DNA of 64,000 bases from Bacteroidota bacterium (GTDB lineage: Bacteria > Bacteroidota > Bacteroidia > Chitinophagales > Chitinophagaceae), in assembly GCA_947451115.1 (NCBI GenBank), contig CANFXV010000001.1:62001-126000 (forward strand), in the 5' to 3' direction. Below, in pieces: positions 25,990 to 36,067 of the stretch. A program made the position numbers and the translations under genes. Position 1 is the first letter of the stretch. Each line of letters opens with the position of its first letter. The notes below the pieces were generated by a model. The model did not search any database. It was given only the letters and a program-made list of their open reading frames with translations, and was not told where the DNA came from.

Positions 25990-27780
25990 TTATTTTTTTA
26001 CATAGCCCGCCGATTGTTTTAATGCTTGAACAGCATTCAATAAATAAACAAGTGGGGCATTCCAATTAATCGCAATTTCATTGCTAGCATAAGAACAGTC
26101 TACATCCGTGTAGGCTGTTTCTGTTTCTGAGAATTCGTATACACAGCCATCCTGTTTTCCAGGATTGGGTCCACCTACGAGTAAGCCTGGAACAGGCTCT
26201 GTTACGCCATCTGCAATAGATGGGCGATGATGTGGATGCATGGGCGACTTACTTCCGCTGCCTGTTATAAAACAATAACCGGTTGCATTTCTTCCCAAGA
26301 GATAGTCCACATTGGACAAAGCAGCGTCTACATATTTTTTATTTTTTGAAATTAAATAGGCGTTGATTAAAAGAATACCTTGATTAGCAGCTACTGCATT
26401 GCTTCCCCAAACAAAATCACTGGCCTGCTGACCCATAATGGTATTAAACGCATTTTGGTTTTGATTTTTTAAAAAACTTTCTGCCATGGCTAATACTTCT
26501 TTTTTCATTTCAGCTGTTGCACTAAGGGTTGCTGTATTTTTATTTCTAATTAAAGTATAATAAGCAAGCATGGTAACAGTACCCCAACTTGGTACTTCAA
26601 TTTTTGCTAGTTTTTGATTGGCTTTTATTATTGCTAAGTATTCATTGTCAGCATTCAAACTATACATTTCTGAAGCAGCCCAAAGCCATTCATCTTCAAA
26701 ATGACCATCACCATAACCACCCGTGGTAATAGCAGGTGTAAATTTTTTATTGTTTCCATCTTGATCGTACGCTAAATTATTATTCACTAAGGCCCAACCC
26801 CATGCTTTTTTTGCGGCAGAAACGCAGCTGTCGGCTAAACCAGGATACTGTGCTTTGAATTTTTTTAAAATTCGTCCTGCTTGTGCAGTAACTGCTACAA
26901 AATCTAAGCTAGCAGCAGTACTTTTTTGAACTAGATATTTAGGCAAGGTGGTAATGCCAGGTAGGATCATGCCATCAAAACTTGCATTGGTACATTTCGT
27001 ATACACGCCACCATCATTGGGGTCTTGCATGGTCAGCATCCATCTTAAATTATAGACAGCTTCTTCTATGATAGCAGGCACGCCATTTTTATCGTAAGGA
27101 ATACTTGGCTTTACGCTTTTACTTGCTTCAGGAAAATCCTCATAAGCGGAAAGTAAGGTACCCATGGTTATACCTGAATTAACAATATATTTATTGTAAT
27201 CTCCGGCGTCATACCAACCACCAGTACTTGACGTTATAAATCCTGCAGGCCTTTCTTTAGAAGCCGCTGAAGGATGGATGGATACTTTATTGTCAGGATG
27301 TCCAGCACCTCTCGCCCACTTGCCTGCATATTTTTCTTCTAAAGGCATAGAAGCTCTTTGATAATAAAATCCTTTCAGTGAAGCATTCAATGTATTGGAT
27401 AAAACATCATCCCCAATAGTAAAAACATAGGAGTGTCCAAGATTATTGATCAACAGTAAATAGGCCCCCTTTTTTTGAAAGCTAGAAAAATCGGCTAACT
27501 GTGTTTTAGTTGTAGAATAAGCAGATGATTTACTTTGGGTTAAATTACCTGTAAAAAAAGTATCTCTTAAATTAGTGGAAGTAATGTAAAAATATTTTTC
27601 ATTGACACTTCCTGTTAGTATGGCATTTTTAGGTCCATGGGTATAATATCCTACTTGATTTAATTTAATGTTTTCGGAAAGCTTTTGTGCTTGAAGGCTA
27701 TGGAAAGAAAACAAACAAAACAAAAACGCATCCATCAGAATAAATTTTTTCATTTTTACTATTTTATACATTGTACTCAT
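25990..27780 (-). CDS. Glycoside hydrolase family 9 (endoglucanase-type)
   Basis: A 596-residue secreted enzyme of the family that hydrolyses beta-1,4-glucans and related glycans. After a signal peptide ending SLQAQ comes an N-terminal Ig-like CelD domain (about 35-125). The (alpha/alpha)6 GH9 domain follows, with GGWYDAGDYNKYIVNSG (catalytic Asp region), HPHHRPSIADG and, near the C-terminus, DVDCSYASNEIAINWNAP holding the catalytic Glu. A Met at codon 10 (27753) is an alternative start. Six bases separate it from the GH20 gene upstream, so the two form an operon. Activity on cellulose versus other beta-glucan or glucosamine chains cannot be decided. Confidence 0.93.
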   Translation of the reverse strand: MSTMYKIVKMKKFILMDAFLFCLFSFHSLQAQKLSENIKLNQVGYYTHGPKNAILTGSVNEKYFYITSTNLRDTFFTGNLTQSKSSAYSTTKTQLADFSSFQKKGAYLLLINNLGHSYVFTIGDDVLSNTLNASLKGFYYQRASMPLEEKYAGKWARGAGHPDNKVSIHPSAASKERPAGFITSSTGGWYDAGDYNKYIVNSGITMGTLLSAYEDFPEASKSVKPSIPYDKNGVPAIIEEAVYNLRWMLTMQDPNDGGVYTKCTNASFDGMILPGITTLPKYLVQKSTAASLDFVAVTAQAGRILKKFKAQYPGLADSCVSAAKKAWGWALVNNNLAYDQDGNNKKFTPAITTGGYGDGHFEDEWLWAASEMYSLNADNEYLAIIKANQKLAKIEVPSWGTVTMLAYYTLIRNKNTATLSATAEMKKEVLAMAESFLKNQNQNAFNTIMGQQASDFVWGSNAVAANQGILLINAYLISKNKKYVDAALSNVDYLLGRNATGYCFITGSGSKSPMHPHHRPSIADGVTEPVPGLLVGGPNPGKQDGCVYEFSETETAYTDVDCSYASNEIAINWNAPLVYLLNAVQALKQSAGYVKK

Positions 27781-27786
27781 TAAAGT

Positions 27787-29871
27787 TTAAAACAAGGAAA
27801 TACTTCTGTCCAATTCTTTGAAACGACCATTGACCAATGCTTCTAGCTCTTCGACCACTGCTAAATCTACTTCATTGATGGTAGATTTAGCCATAGTGAT
27901 TTGTTTTAAAAGCACCGCTTTATCTGTTTCATTTTTTTGCGGTAAGTAGGCCAATAGTAAGTTAGCGATATTGGACAAATTTTCAGCATGTTTTCTTATG
28001 GAGATAAGTTTGGGTGCATTAAGAAGTAATTCATTTACATCTGTCGCACAGTTTTTCCAAAGAAGAAGTGTATTGGTCACTAAAGCTGTATTGGCTTCTG
28101 AAGGATTGTCTAAATAATTTTCCACTTGTTTTCTGAATTGCCATTTTGCTTCTGCATCAATGGGAATAATGTCTGCCATTTCTCCAAAAGCACTTGTCTT
28201 TAAGACTTCTGGTTTGGTCATGATGGCCATAATTCTTTTGTAGCCTTTGACGGGTGCCAATACTTTGATCAGCGCTTCGGTCCCGGGATTGGAGTAACCA
28301 TTTAAAAACTCGCTTATGGCTCTAGCTGAATTATTGATTTGATTTAAACCATTCCAAGACAAATAGCGATTCAATTTAAACATGCGCTCATACATTGAAC
28401 TCACTTCTATCCTATTTTTATCAGACCAAAGCCTTTCAGCAATGACTGCAGCTCTTGGCCATACCCTGGTTTCAAAATTACTGGCATCCATGAGTTCGCC
28501 CCAAATGGCAGACTCTCCACCTAATAAATTGGGGCTAATATTGAACTTGGTAAAATCATCATTTAAATAATGATAATAGGCGGGCATAAACACATCCAAA
28601 TAAAAACCTCTCGAACTGATTGACTTATTGCCTTGATTAGCAATCTCTTCTGGGGTCAATGGGGTACCCATAAAACCGGGTCTCCACAATTGAATCAAGA
28701 TATTTTTTGACACCGAACTATCAAAAGCTTCTTCCCAAGCCAATGGTTGATAACCATTTTTTTCAATGATATTGGAGAAACGATTGGCAAAATAAGTTTG
28801 TAAGCCATGCGTGGTTTTGATTCCTTTGGTTTGCATAAATTTTACAATGGCTGGATTTTTTTGCCAGGCTACTCCATTGTTTTCATCTAAGCCCATGTGT
28901 ACATAACCACCGCTTCCAAAAATGCCTTTCATTTCTTTGAGCAATCCATCTAAAAATGTATAGGTAGTTTCTTTGCTTGGATCAATGGTAGGCGTGGCAG
29001 ATGATTTTGCTAACTGCATTAAAGTCATTAAACTCATTGGCTTATCACCTGGCACAGTAAACCTTAATCCTGGATGGTATTCTTTTTTTTCTGCAGCTAA
29101 ATCAGGATAACCTGCAAACCAACTTTGACTATGTCCTGGTAAATCAAATTCAGGATACACTACAATTCCTCTGTCTTTGCAATAGGCAATTAAATCTAGC
29201 ATCTCTGCTTGTGTATAATATTCACCTTTGGAACCTTGTTGATGTAGTCTTGGATATTTTTTTGATTCGATTCTAAAGCCTTCATCATCGCTTAAATGCA
29301 AGTGTAAAATATTATATTTTACGGCGGCCATGGCATCCACATTTCGTTTCATCATGTCTAATGGAATAAAATGACGAGCCACATCTACCATCATGCCTCT
29401 CCAAGGAAAGCTAGGCCAGTCCTGTATTTCCATCTTTTGTAAAACAGCACCCTGGCTATAGGCATTGAGTAATTGTGCTAAAGATTCCAATGCATTTAAA
29501 ATGCCAATTTCAGTAAATGCTTTGATAGTAACATGGTCATCAATACTTAAAGTATAGCCTTCTTTAGATTTGACATCAGTATTTTTTTCTTTGACCCATT
29601 CAATCTGAATGTTGGGATTGTTGCGTTGGTCAACTACTATATTTTTTAAACTGTATTGCTTGTACTTTTTAGAAAAGCGTGCAATGGCTTTTTCAATAAG
29701 TATACTTTTATTTCCGATGTAGTTTAGATGGGTTGTTGTTGGAAAAACAAACTGCCCTTCTTTAATGATTAGGCTTTGAGGATAGGGCATAATGCCAATG
29801 GAACCAGCTTGACCCCATGTAGTAGCTATAAAAAATAAACAAATAGAAAAGAGTAGTAAGCTTTTTTTCAT
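27787..29871 (-). CDS. Glycoside hydrolase family 20 beta-N-acetylhexosaminidase
   Basis: A 694-residue exported exo-enzyme releasing terminal GlcNAc or GalNAc. Signal peptide ends ATTWGQ. A GH20b-type N-terminal domain (about 25-150) is followed by the TIM barrel starting WPSFPWRGMMVDVARHF. Other motifs are LHLHLSDDEGFRIESKKYP, VYPEFDLPGHS and VHMGLDENNG, the last holding the Asp-Glu pair that polarises the acetamido group and protonates the bond. Ala-Trp-rich PLAWEEAF follows. ATG 29871 is preferred to TTG 29877. Its C-terminal 170 residues form a helical tail. It is co-oriented with the GH9 gene, suggesting joint attack on chitin, peptidoglycan-like or N-glycan material. Confidence 0.95.
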   Translation of the reverse strand: MKKSLLLFSICLFFIATTWGQAGSIGIMPYPQSLIIKEGQFVFPTTTHLNYIGNKSILIEKAIARFSKKYKQYSLKNIVVDQRNNPNIQIEWVKEKNTDVKSKEGYTLSIDDHVTIKAFTEIGILNALESLAQLLNAYSQGAVLQKMEIQDWPSFPWRGMMVDVARHFIPLDMMKRNVDAMAAVKYNILHLHLSDDEGFRIESKKYPRLHQQGSKGEYYTQAEMLDLIAYCKDRGIVVYPEFDLPGHSQSWFAGYPDLAAEKKEYHPGLRFTVPGDKPMSLMTLMQLAKSSATPTIDPSKETTYTFLDGLLKEMKGIFGSGGYVHMGLDENNGVAWQKNPAIVKFMQTKGIKTTHGLQTYFANRFSNIIEKNGYQPLAWEEAFDSSVSKNILIQLWRPGFMGTPLTPEEIANQGNKSISSRGFYLDVFMPAYYHYLNDDFTKFNISPNLLGGESAIWGELMDASNFETRVWPRAAVIAERLWSDKNRIEVSSMYERMFKLNRYLSWNGLNQINNSARAISEFLNGYSNPGTEALIKVLAPVKGYKRIMAIMTKPEVLKTSAFGEMADIIPIDAEAKWQFRKQVENYLDNPSEANTALVTNTLLLWKNCATDVNELLLNAPKLISIRKHAENLSNIANLLLAYLPQKNETDKAVLLKQITMAKSTINEVDLAVVEELEALVNGRFKELDRSISLF

Positions 29872-29925
29872 GCGCAATAATTTATTAATGAAAATACTAA
29901 ATTACTTGCTCAAAAAAAAAGGGCT

Positions 29926-30156
29926 TTATTTAGCTCTTCTTCTGGCTTCTTCTGCTTCTTTGTAAATTCTGATCCAGGTAAGTGAGATATCAATCACGGC
30001 TAACAAAGGCCCAAGTAAAACCACCATGATCACTTCTAGTCCAGGGGTATAGCCAATGACACCATCCAATGAAATTGATTTTGAGCGCTTGTTTAATTTG
30101 TAAATACAATAAATAGCAGACAAGATCCAAACAGCGATGATTATATTTTGAGTCAT
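29926..30156 (-). CDS. Small two-helix membrane protein, unknown
   Basis: A 76-residue protein that I do not recognise. It has one hydrophobic segment at about 5-19 (IIIAVWILSAIYCIY), a basic stretch LNKRSK, a second hydrophobic segment at about 42-60 (EVIMVVLLGPLLAVIDISL) and a charged tail KEAEEARRRAK. Both N- and C-terminal charge patterns suit a small inner-membrane protein. A good promoter stands 19 bases upstream, which supports a real gene. It is 54 bases ahead of the GH20 gene on the same strand and may lead that operon. Confidence 0.65.
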   Translation of the reverse strand: MTQNIIIAVWILSAIYCIYKLNKRSKSISLDGVIGYTPGLEVIMVVLLGPLLAVIDISLTWIRIYKEAEEARRRAK

Positions 30157-30174
30157 ATTTTTTTATTTGTAGGG

Positions 30175-30205
30175 CAAAGATAACAGAAATTGGACTTGGT
30201 TCAAC
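30175..30205 (-). promoter_or_regulatory. Promoter of the small membrane protein gene
   Basis: On the minus strand, TATCTTTG (30182-30175) is preceded by GTTG (30205-30202) with exactly 19 bases between. This fits TTTG-N19-TAnnTTTG with one mismatch. It may drive the membrane protein, GH20 and GH9 genes together. Confidence 0.65.
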
Positions 30206-30263
30206 TAGGTTCTATTTATTTGAAGCATTATTTGTTGTAAATTGTTAACTCAATTCAATCCAC

Positions 30264-32246
30264 ATGAAAAAAGGACTCATTTTGATCACATTTTTTTTAA
30301 CTGGGTTAGATTTTACGCAAGCACAAACCAATACTAAGCCTATATCTTCTTATAATTACCATGATGCTTTTGCACCCTTCTTTTACCAAAAGAATGGGAA
30401 TGAATACAGAGCCGCTTCGGGAGAACCTGGCCCAAAATATTGGCAAAACAAAGCAGATTATAATATAGCGGTCAGCTTAAATGAAGTCACCAATGAAATA
30501 GCTGGTACCGAAATCTTATCCTATACCAACAATAGCCCACAAAATTTAAATTTTGTATGGATGCAGTTGGATCAAAATTTATTCAAAGAAGATGCTAGAG
30601 GTAATGCCATTGTGCCCATCAATGGAAGCAGAAACGCAGGCCATGGACAAAAATTTGATGCAGGTTTTAAGATTCTAGCGGTAACAGTTTTATCCGGTAC
30701 AAAAAATGAAAAAGCCACGGAAGTAGATTACCTTATCGAAGATACAAGAATGCAAATATTTTTACCCAAGGCTATTGCAGCAAATGGGGGCAACCTAAAA
30801 ATTAAAATTAAGTTTTCCTTTATTTCACCTGACTATGGTTCTGATAGAATGGGCGTGATGCAATCCAAAAATGGTAAAATATTTTCAGTGGCACAATGGT
30901 ATCCAAGAATAGCAGTATATGATGATGTGCTTGGATGGAATACGGCACCTTATACTGGACCGGGTGAATTTTATTTAGAATATGGAGATTTCGATTTAGC
31001 CATTACCGCTTCCGCCAATATGATTGTAGTGGGTTCGGGCGAATTAATGAATCCAAGTGAACTGTATACCAAGGCGCAATTACAACGATGGGAAACCGCC
31101 AAGAATTCTGACCAAACAATTTTAATAAGAACAGCAGCAGAAGTAGAAGAAGCAATGCAAAAACCTGCCTCTATTCAAAAACTTACTTGGCATTTTAAAA
31201 TCAAAAATGCACGTGATGCAGCTTGGGCGGCTTCTTCGGCGTTTATAATTGATGCAGCTAAAATAAATTTACCCAATGGTAAAAAATCCTTGGCCATCTC
31301 TGCTTATCCCATCGAGAGTAATGGCAATGATGCCTGGGGACGCTCTACAGAGTATGTAAAAAAATCAGTTGAATTTAATGCTGCTAAATGGTATACCTAT
31401 CCTTATCCTGCTGCAACCTGCGTGGCAGGCAATGTGGCGGGGATGGAATATCCAGGTATTGTTTTTTGTGGAGCCAATGCCAAAACAGCGGGACTCATGA
31501 ATGTCAATGATCATGAATTTGGTCATACATGGTTTCCCATGATTGTAGGTTCCAATGAAAGATGGTATGGTTGGATGGACGAAGGCTTTAATACATTTAT
31601 AAACACGCTATCTCAAGCAGATTTTAATAATGGTGAATACAAAAGTAAAGAACCCATTAACAAGCATGCCCTTGCAGATTATTATACTCATCCAGAATTG
31701 GAACCCGTTTTAAGTTATGTAGACAATTACAAAGAAAAAAATAACGGGACACTTTCTTACCGCAAACCTGGCGAAGGGCTCACCTTACTTCGCGAACAAA
31801 TTTTAGGTAAAGAAAGATTTGATCGCGCTTTTACTACTTATATCAATCGCTGGGCATTCAAACATCCTACCCCTGATGATTTTTTTAGAACCATTGAAAA
31901 TGTAGCAGGGGAAAGCTTACAATGGTTTTGGAGAGGATGGTTTGTGAACAATTGGAGATTGGACGTGGCTGTGCGTGACGTAAACTATATAGATAATAAT
32001 GATCTTTCCAAAGGCGCATTAATAACAATAGATAATTTAGAACAAATGGCGATGCCCGTAGTTTTAGAAATTAAATTGAGCAATGGAAAAACAGATCGGA
32101 TCAAATTGCCTGTAGAAATTTGGGAAAGAAATAATTCCTGGACTTTTAAATACAGTTGTTCAGAGGCCATTCAATCGGTGACCTACGATCCAGATAAATC
32201 AATGCCCGACTTTAATGAATCAAATAATACTTGGAATAAAAAATAA
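30264..32246 (+). CDS. M1-family zinc aminopeptidase-like peptidase, secreted
   Basis: A 660-residue exported metallopeptidase with a signal peptide ending TQAQ. The gluzincin motif HEFGH at 417-421 with the third ligand Glu440 in WMDEGFN gives the exact HExxH-x18-E spacing of M1. The substrate-binding motif is seen as VAGMEYPG, standing for GxMEN (Tyr replaces Asn). It should trim N-terminal residues from peptides outside the cytoplasm. A long N-terminal beta domain (25-330) precedes the catalytic part. The BNR-repeat gene starts 13 bases downstream, so the two are co-transcribed. Confidence 0.93.
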   Translation: MKKGLILITFFLTGLDFTQAQTNTKPISSYNYHDAFAPFFYQKNGNEYRAASGEPGPKYWQNKADYNIAVSLNEVTNEIAGTEILSYTNNSPQNLNFVWMQLDQNLFKEDARGNAIVPINGSRNAGHGQKFDAGFKILAVTVLSGTKNEKATEVDYLIEDTRMQIFLPKAIAANGGNLKIKIKFSFISPDYGSDRMGVMQSKNGKIFSVAQWYPRIAVYDDVLGWNTAPYTGPGEFYLEYGDFDLAITASANMIVVGSGELMNPSELYTKAQLQRWETAKNSDQTILIRTAAEVEEAMQKPASIQKLTWHFKIKNARDAAWAASSAFIIDAAKINLPNGKKSLAISAYPIESNGNDAWGRSTEYVKKSVEFNAAKWYTYPYPAATCVAGNVAGMEYPGIVFCGANAKTAGLMNVNDHEFGHTWFPMIVGSNERWYGWMDEGFNTFINTLSQADFNNGEYKSKEPINKHALADYYTHPELEPVLSYVDNYKEKNNGTLSYRKPGEGLTLLREQILGKERFDRAFTTYINRWAFKHPTPDDFFRTIENVAGESLQWFWRGWFVNNWRLDVAVRDVNYIDNNDLSKGALITIDNLEQMAMPVVLEIKLSNGKTDRIKLPVEIWERNNSWTFKYSCSEAIQSVTYDPDKSMPDFNESNNTWNKK

Positions 32247-32259
32247 TAAAATATAGATT

Positions 32260-35200
32260 ATGAAAATAAGTACATCGCGTTTAATTTTTATTCAACTGGC
32301 CTTGCTTTTAAGCACGACTATGTTTGCTCAACAAGATTCAACCAATGTTTTAAAAGGGATGACTTGGAGAAATATTGGACCCAATCGTGGTGGAAGATCC
32401 TTGGGAATTTCGGGTAGCCCGAGTCGTAAAAATGAATATTATTTTGGTGCAGTAGGTGGTGGACTTTGGAAAACTACCGATGGTGGTTTAAACTGGAAGC
32501 CTGTTACTGATGGGCAATTGACTAGTTCATCAGTTGGTGCAGTGGCGGTGTCTGCCACCAATCCAGACATTATATATATAGGTACTGGTGAAACAGAATT
32601 CCGTGGAAATATTATGCAGGGAGATGGCGTATACAAATCTATCGATGGTGGAAAAACTTGGAAAAATATAGGATTGAAAAATACACAATCTATCTCAAGG
32701 GTACGCGTACATCCTACTAATCCAGACATTGTATATGTATCGGCACTGGGTCATGCCTTTGGTCCTAATGAAGATCGTGGGGTATTTAAAACCATCGATG
32801 GTGGCAAAACCTGGAACAAAGTTTTATATGTAAACGAGAAAGCTGGTGCTGAAGATTTAGTGATTGATCCACAAAATCCTGAAATTATTTATACGAGCAT
32901 TTGGGAAGTGTACAGAACCCCTTATAAAATGTGGGCCGATGTGGGTACTTCTGCTTTGTATAAATCTAATGATGGTGGCGCCAGTTGGAAAGTAATTTCA
33001 AAAAATCCGGGTATGCCTAAAGTGGTGGGCAAAATTGGTGTAGCAGTTTCTCCTGTTGAAAGCAATAGAGTATGGGCCATTGTTGAATCTCCGGAGGGAG
33101 GTTTGTATCGTTCAGAGGATGGTGGAGAAAATTGGAAACTAGTGAACAACGAAAGAAAATTACGTCAACGTGCTTTTTATTATTCAAGAATTGTAGCTGA
33201 TCCAAAAGACAAGAACACTGTTTATGGATTGAATGTAAATTTTTATAAATCTACCGACGGTGGTGTAAGTTTTAAAACAGAAATAAAAGTACCTCATGGA
33301 GACAACCATGATTTATGGATTGATCCAACAGATCCTATGCGCATGGCTACTTCCAATGATGGCGGCGGCGCTGTTTCTATCAATGGTGGTTTAAGTTGGA
33401 CAGATGAAGATTTTCCTACTGCACAATTGTATCATATCACGACTACTTCTGATTTTCCTTATCAAGTTGCCGCTGCACAACAAGACAATTCAACCATTGC
33501 CTTGCCTAGTGAAGACTATCGACATAGAGCTGTTAGAACTAATTCAACCAAGCCTGGAATAGGTTTTGGTTATGATGTAGGTGGTGGTGAAAGTGGATAC
33601 ATTACCCAGGATCCAAAAAATCCAGATATATTTTATGCAGGTAGTCAGGGGGCTTTATTGACACGCATCAATAGAATGACGGGTCAAGTGAGAGATGTGC
33701 AAGTGTATCCAAGATTTTTTTCTGGAGAAGAGGCCAAGACTTTACCTGAAAGATGGCAATGGACTTATCCAATAGTTTTTTCTCCAGTAGATCCTACTGT
33801 TTTATTTACTTGTTCTCAACATGTTTGGAAAACTACCAATGAAGGCCAAAGTTGGGAGCAAATCAGTCCAGATTTAACTTACAATGATTCAAGCACCTTG
33901 GGCGTAAGTGGTGGTGTAATTACTAGAGATATGAATGGCCCTGAAATTTATGGAACTGTATTTGCATTAGCGCCTTCTCATCAAGATGTAAATATTATTT
34001 GGGCTGGTTCGGATGATGGCTTACTGCATATCACTAAAGATGGTGGAAAGCATTGGACCAATATTACCCCAACGGATATGCCTAAAAATACGCGTGTGAG
34101 TATCATAGAAGCTTCTCGCTTTAATGCAGGCACAGCTTATGTGGCAGCCAAGCGTTATCAAATGGATGATCGTACACCTTATATCTGGAAGACTACTGAT
34201 TTTGGTGCTAGCTGGAAAAAAATAATAACAGGTATTCGTGCAGATGATTATGTACATGCAGTGAGAGAAGACATCACTAGACCCGGTTTATTGTACGCTG
34301 GTTCTGAGCATGGTATTTGGGTTTCATACAATGATGGAGAAAATTGGGAAAGTTTAAGATTGAATTTACCTGATGTACAAGTTTCTGATATTGCGGTGAC
34401 AGAAAAAGACATTGTGATTGCCACACATGGTCGCTCTATTTATGTGCTGGATGATATTGCGCCTGTTAGAACAAAGGACAAAGGCTTTGAAGCTGGACTG
34501 CATTTATTTAAACCCTATTATGCAGTAAGAAATGTACAAAGAGCTATTTTTCAATATTATTTAGACAAAGACATTAAAGATTTAAAAATTGAAATCTTAA
34601 ATAAAGAAGGAAGTCTTGTTCAAAGCTTTATTGGGGCCTTACCTAAAGAAAAAAAGGACAGCGCCTTGGTAGACGAAGATGAAGACGATAGAAAACCAGT
34701 AGCACCAACCATCAAACCTGGCTTAAATAGTTTTGAATGGGATTTAAAATATCCTGGCGCTACTTATTTTAAAGGAATGATTTTCTGGAGTGCACCCGTA
34801 TATACAGGACCCGTGGCGGTTCCAGGTAACTATCAAGTACGCATGACTGCTGGGGGAAAATCTGTAACAGCGCCTTTTGAAATTAAACTAGACCCAAGAG
34901 CCACCGATGTCAGCATTGCGGATATGGAAGAAAAATTCAAGCTATCTATTCAAATAAGAGATGAGGTCACCAAGGCCAATGATGCCGTGATAAAAATTAG
35001 AGCGCTCAAAGAAAAATTGAAATTAGAATTGAATACGGCAAAGCCAAAAAGAAGCAATGAAATAAATAAATTTATACAAGAAATTTCTGCTATAGAAGAA
35101 AATTTATATCAAGTGAAAAATCAAAGTTCACAAGACCCATTAAATTTTCCTATCAAATTAAACAATAAATTGGCTGCCTTAATGCGTGTGGTGGAATCGG

Positions 35201-35310
35201 GAGATTACAAACCAACCGCAGGTTCCTACAAAGTATTTGCAGAATTAAAAGCAGAATTAGCAACAGCACTAAACCATTTAGACAAGTTGTTAATTCCTAC
35301 AAAAGGATAA
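32260..35310 (+). CDS. Secreted VPS10/BNR (sortilin-like) repeat protein
   Basis: A 1016-residue exported protein with a signal ending MFAQ. From about 30 to 740 it carries repeated Asp-box/BNR units: many copies of a pattern like TTDGGxxW, SxDGGKTWKN and NDGGASWK, forming a ten-bladed-type propeller as in sortilin-like and xyloglucanase-like proteins. The C-terminal part (about 745-1016) has a beta domain and a helical stretch (EEKFKLSIQIRDEVTKAND). Family members are usually annotated only as glycosyl-hydrolase-like; catalytic residues cannot be assigned. It follows an M1 peptidase by 13 bases, suggesting a role with peptide or glycopeptide breakdown. Confidence 0.85.
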   Translation: MKISTSRLIFIQLALLLSTTMFAQQDSTNVLKGMTWRNIGPNRGGRSLGISGSPSRKNEYYFGAVGGGLWKTTDGGLNWKPVTDGQLTSSSVGAVAVSATNPDIIYIGTGETEFRGNIMQGDGVYKSIDGGKTWKNIGLKNTQSISRVRVHPTNPDIVYVSALGHAFGPNEDRGVFKTIDGGKTWNKVLYVNEKAGAEDLVIDPQNPEIIYTSIWEVYRTPYKMWADVGTSALYKSNDGGASWKVISKNPGMPKVVGKIGVAVSPVESNRVWAIVESPEGGLYRSEDGGENWKLVNNERKLRQRAFYYSRIVADPKDKNTVYGLNVNFYKSTDGGVSFKTEIKVPHGDNHDLWIDPTDPMRMATSNDGGGAVSINGGLSWTDEDFPTAQLYHITTTSDFPYQVAAAQQDNSTIALPSEDYRHRAVRTNSTKPGIGFGYDVGGGESGYITQDPKNPDIFYAGSQGALLTRINRMTGQVRDVQVYPRFFSGEEAKTLPERWQWTYPIVFSPVDPTVLFTCSQHVWKTTNEGQSWEQISPDLTYNDSSTLGVSGGVITRDMNGPEIYGTVFALAPSHQDVNIIWAGSDDGLLHITKDGGKHWTNITPTDMPKNTRVSIIEASRFNAGTAYVAAKRYQMDDRTPYIWKTTDFGASWKKIITGIRADDYVHAVREDITRPGLLYAGSEHGIWVSYNDGENWESLRLNLPDVQVSDIAVTEKDIVIATHGRSIYVLDDIAPVRTKDKGFEAGLHLFKPYYAVRNVQRAIFQYYLDKDIKDLKIEILNKEGSLVQSFIGALPKEKKDSALVDEDEDDRKPVAPTIKPGLNSFEWDLKYPGATYFKGMIFWSAPVYTGPVAVPGNYQVRMTAGGKSVTAPFEIKLDPRATDVSIADMEEKFKLSIQIRDEVTKANDAVIKIRALKEKLKLELNTAKPKRSNEINKFIQEISAIEENLYQVKNQSSQDPLNFPIKLNNKLAALMRVVESGDYKPTAGSYKVFAELKAELATALNHLDKLLIPTKG

Positions 35311-35330
35311 TCAATTGGGTAAGACAATAT

Positions 35331-36044
35331 TTATTCGAAAATAAGGGTGCCAAATTTTTCATAATCATGGAAATTTAATCTGGTGGGCTGCCAGGTCCAA
35401 AAATTATTTCCTTGGTCATAATCAATCCTGTAAAAATTGGCACGCCATTTCATGCCTGAAACTGGCGGCACATTTTCTAAGGGCTTTAATAAAGTATAAG
35501 GAATAAAAAACTCTGCAGTCCAGGACTGTACTTGGTTTCCTTGTTTTTGAATGGAAGTGGCATGCCTAGTTTTGCGCTCATTTTCATAATGCCATGGACG
35601 CCAGCCTAAAAATTTCCCCTTGTAATTGGGCACTAGAATAGGCAGTTCATAATTGGTAGGTGATAATTCATACTCAAAATAGATGACCGATTTCTCCTCC
35701 GGCCAAAAAAATGCTTCTACCACATCTTCATTGTATAAATCTGCAAAATCTTCTTTTAAGGTGGAGGTAATTTTTGCATCTTCAGAAACATACAAACAAT
35801 AAATACCCGAATCAGAATATAAAATTTTAAACTTTGAATGATAGTTGACAGTTCCTGGTTCTTTTTTATTCAAGGCTACAAATTCGGTACTGTTCCAATG
35901 GGCGGCATCTCCCTGGCCACTAAGCACAAAATCTTTTGTTTTTTTCACCAATAATGAAGGCGTATTATTTATTTGAGCAGTTAAGCTACTAGCATAAAAA
36001 AACAGCAAAGCGATGCACCAACTGTAGTTTATTTTTTTTGACAT
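35331..36044 (-). CDS. CBM9-like secreted protein
   Basis: A 237-residue exported protein; signal peptide about 1-23 ending LTAQ. The remainder resembles family 9 carbohydrate-binding domains: KILYSDSGIYCLYVSEDAKI, EDVVEAFFWPEEKSVIYFEYELSP, VQSWTAEFFIPYTLLKPL and MKWRANFYRIDYDQG, then the terminal LNFHDYEKFGTLIFE. Such stand-alone CBM9-like proteins are common in Bacteroidota and bind sugars or phenolics at chain ends. No catalytic domain is present. It is 23 bases downstream of the PIG-L deacetylase gene and likely in the same operon. Confidence 0.85.
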   Translation of the reverse strand: MSKKINYSWCIALLFFYASSLTAQINNTPSLLVKKTKDFVLSGQGDAAHWNSTEFVALNKKEPGTVNYHSKFKILYSDSGIYCLYVSEDAKITSTLKEDFADLYNEDVVEAFFWPEEKSVIYFEYELSPTNYELPILVPNYKGKFLGWRPWHYENERKTRHATSIQKQGNQVQSWTAEFFIPYTLLKPLENVPPVSGMKWRANFYRIDYDQGNNFWTWQPTRLNFHDYEKFGTLIFE

Positions 36045-36067
36045 GCTGAATTAATTTTCTGTGGATT

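Noticed and set aside
29878-29925. Terminator between the small membrane protein and GH20 genes
   Set aside because: A T-run of nine is present on the minus strand, but no stable stem precedes it.
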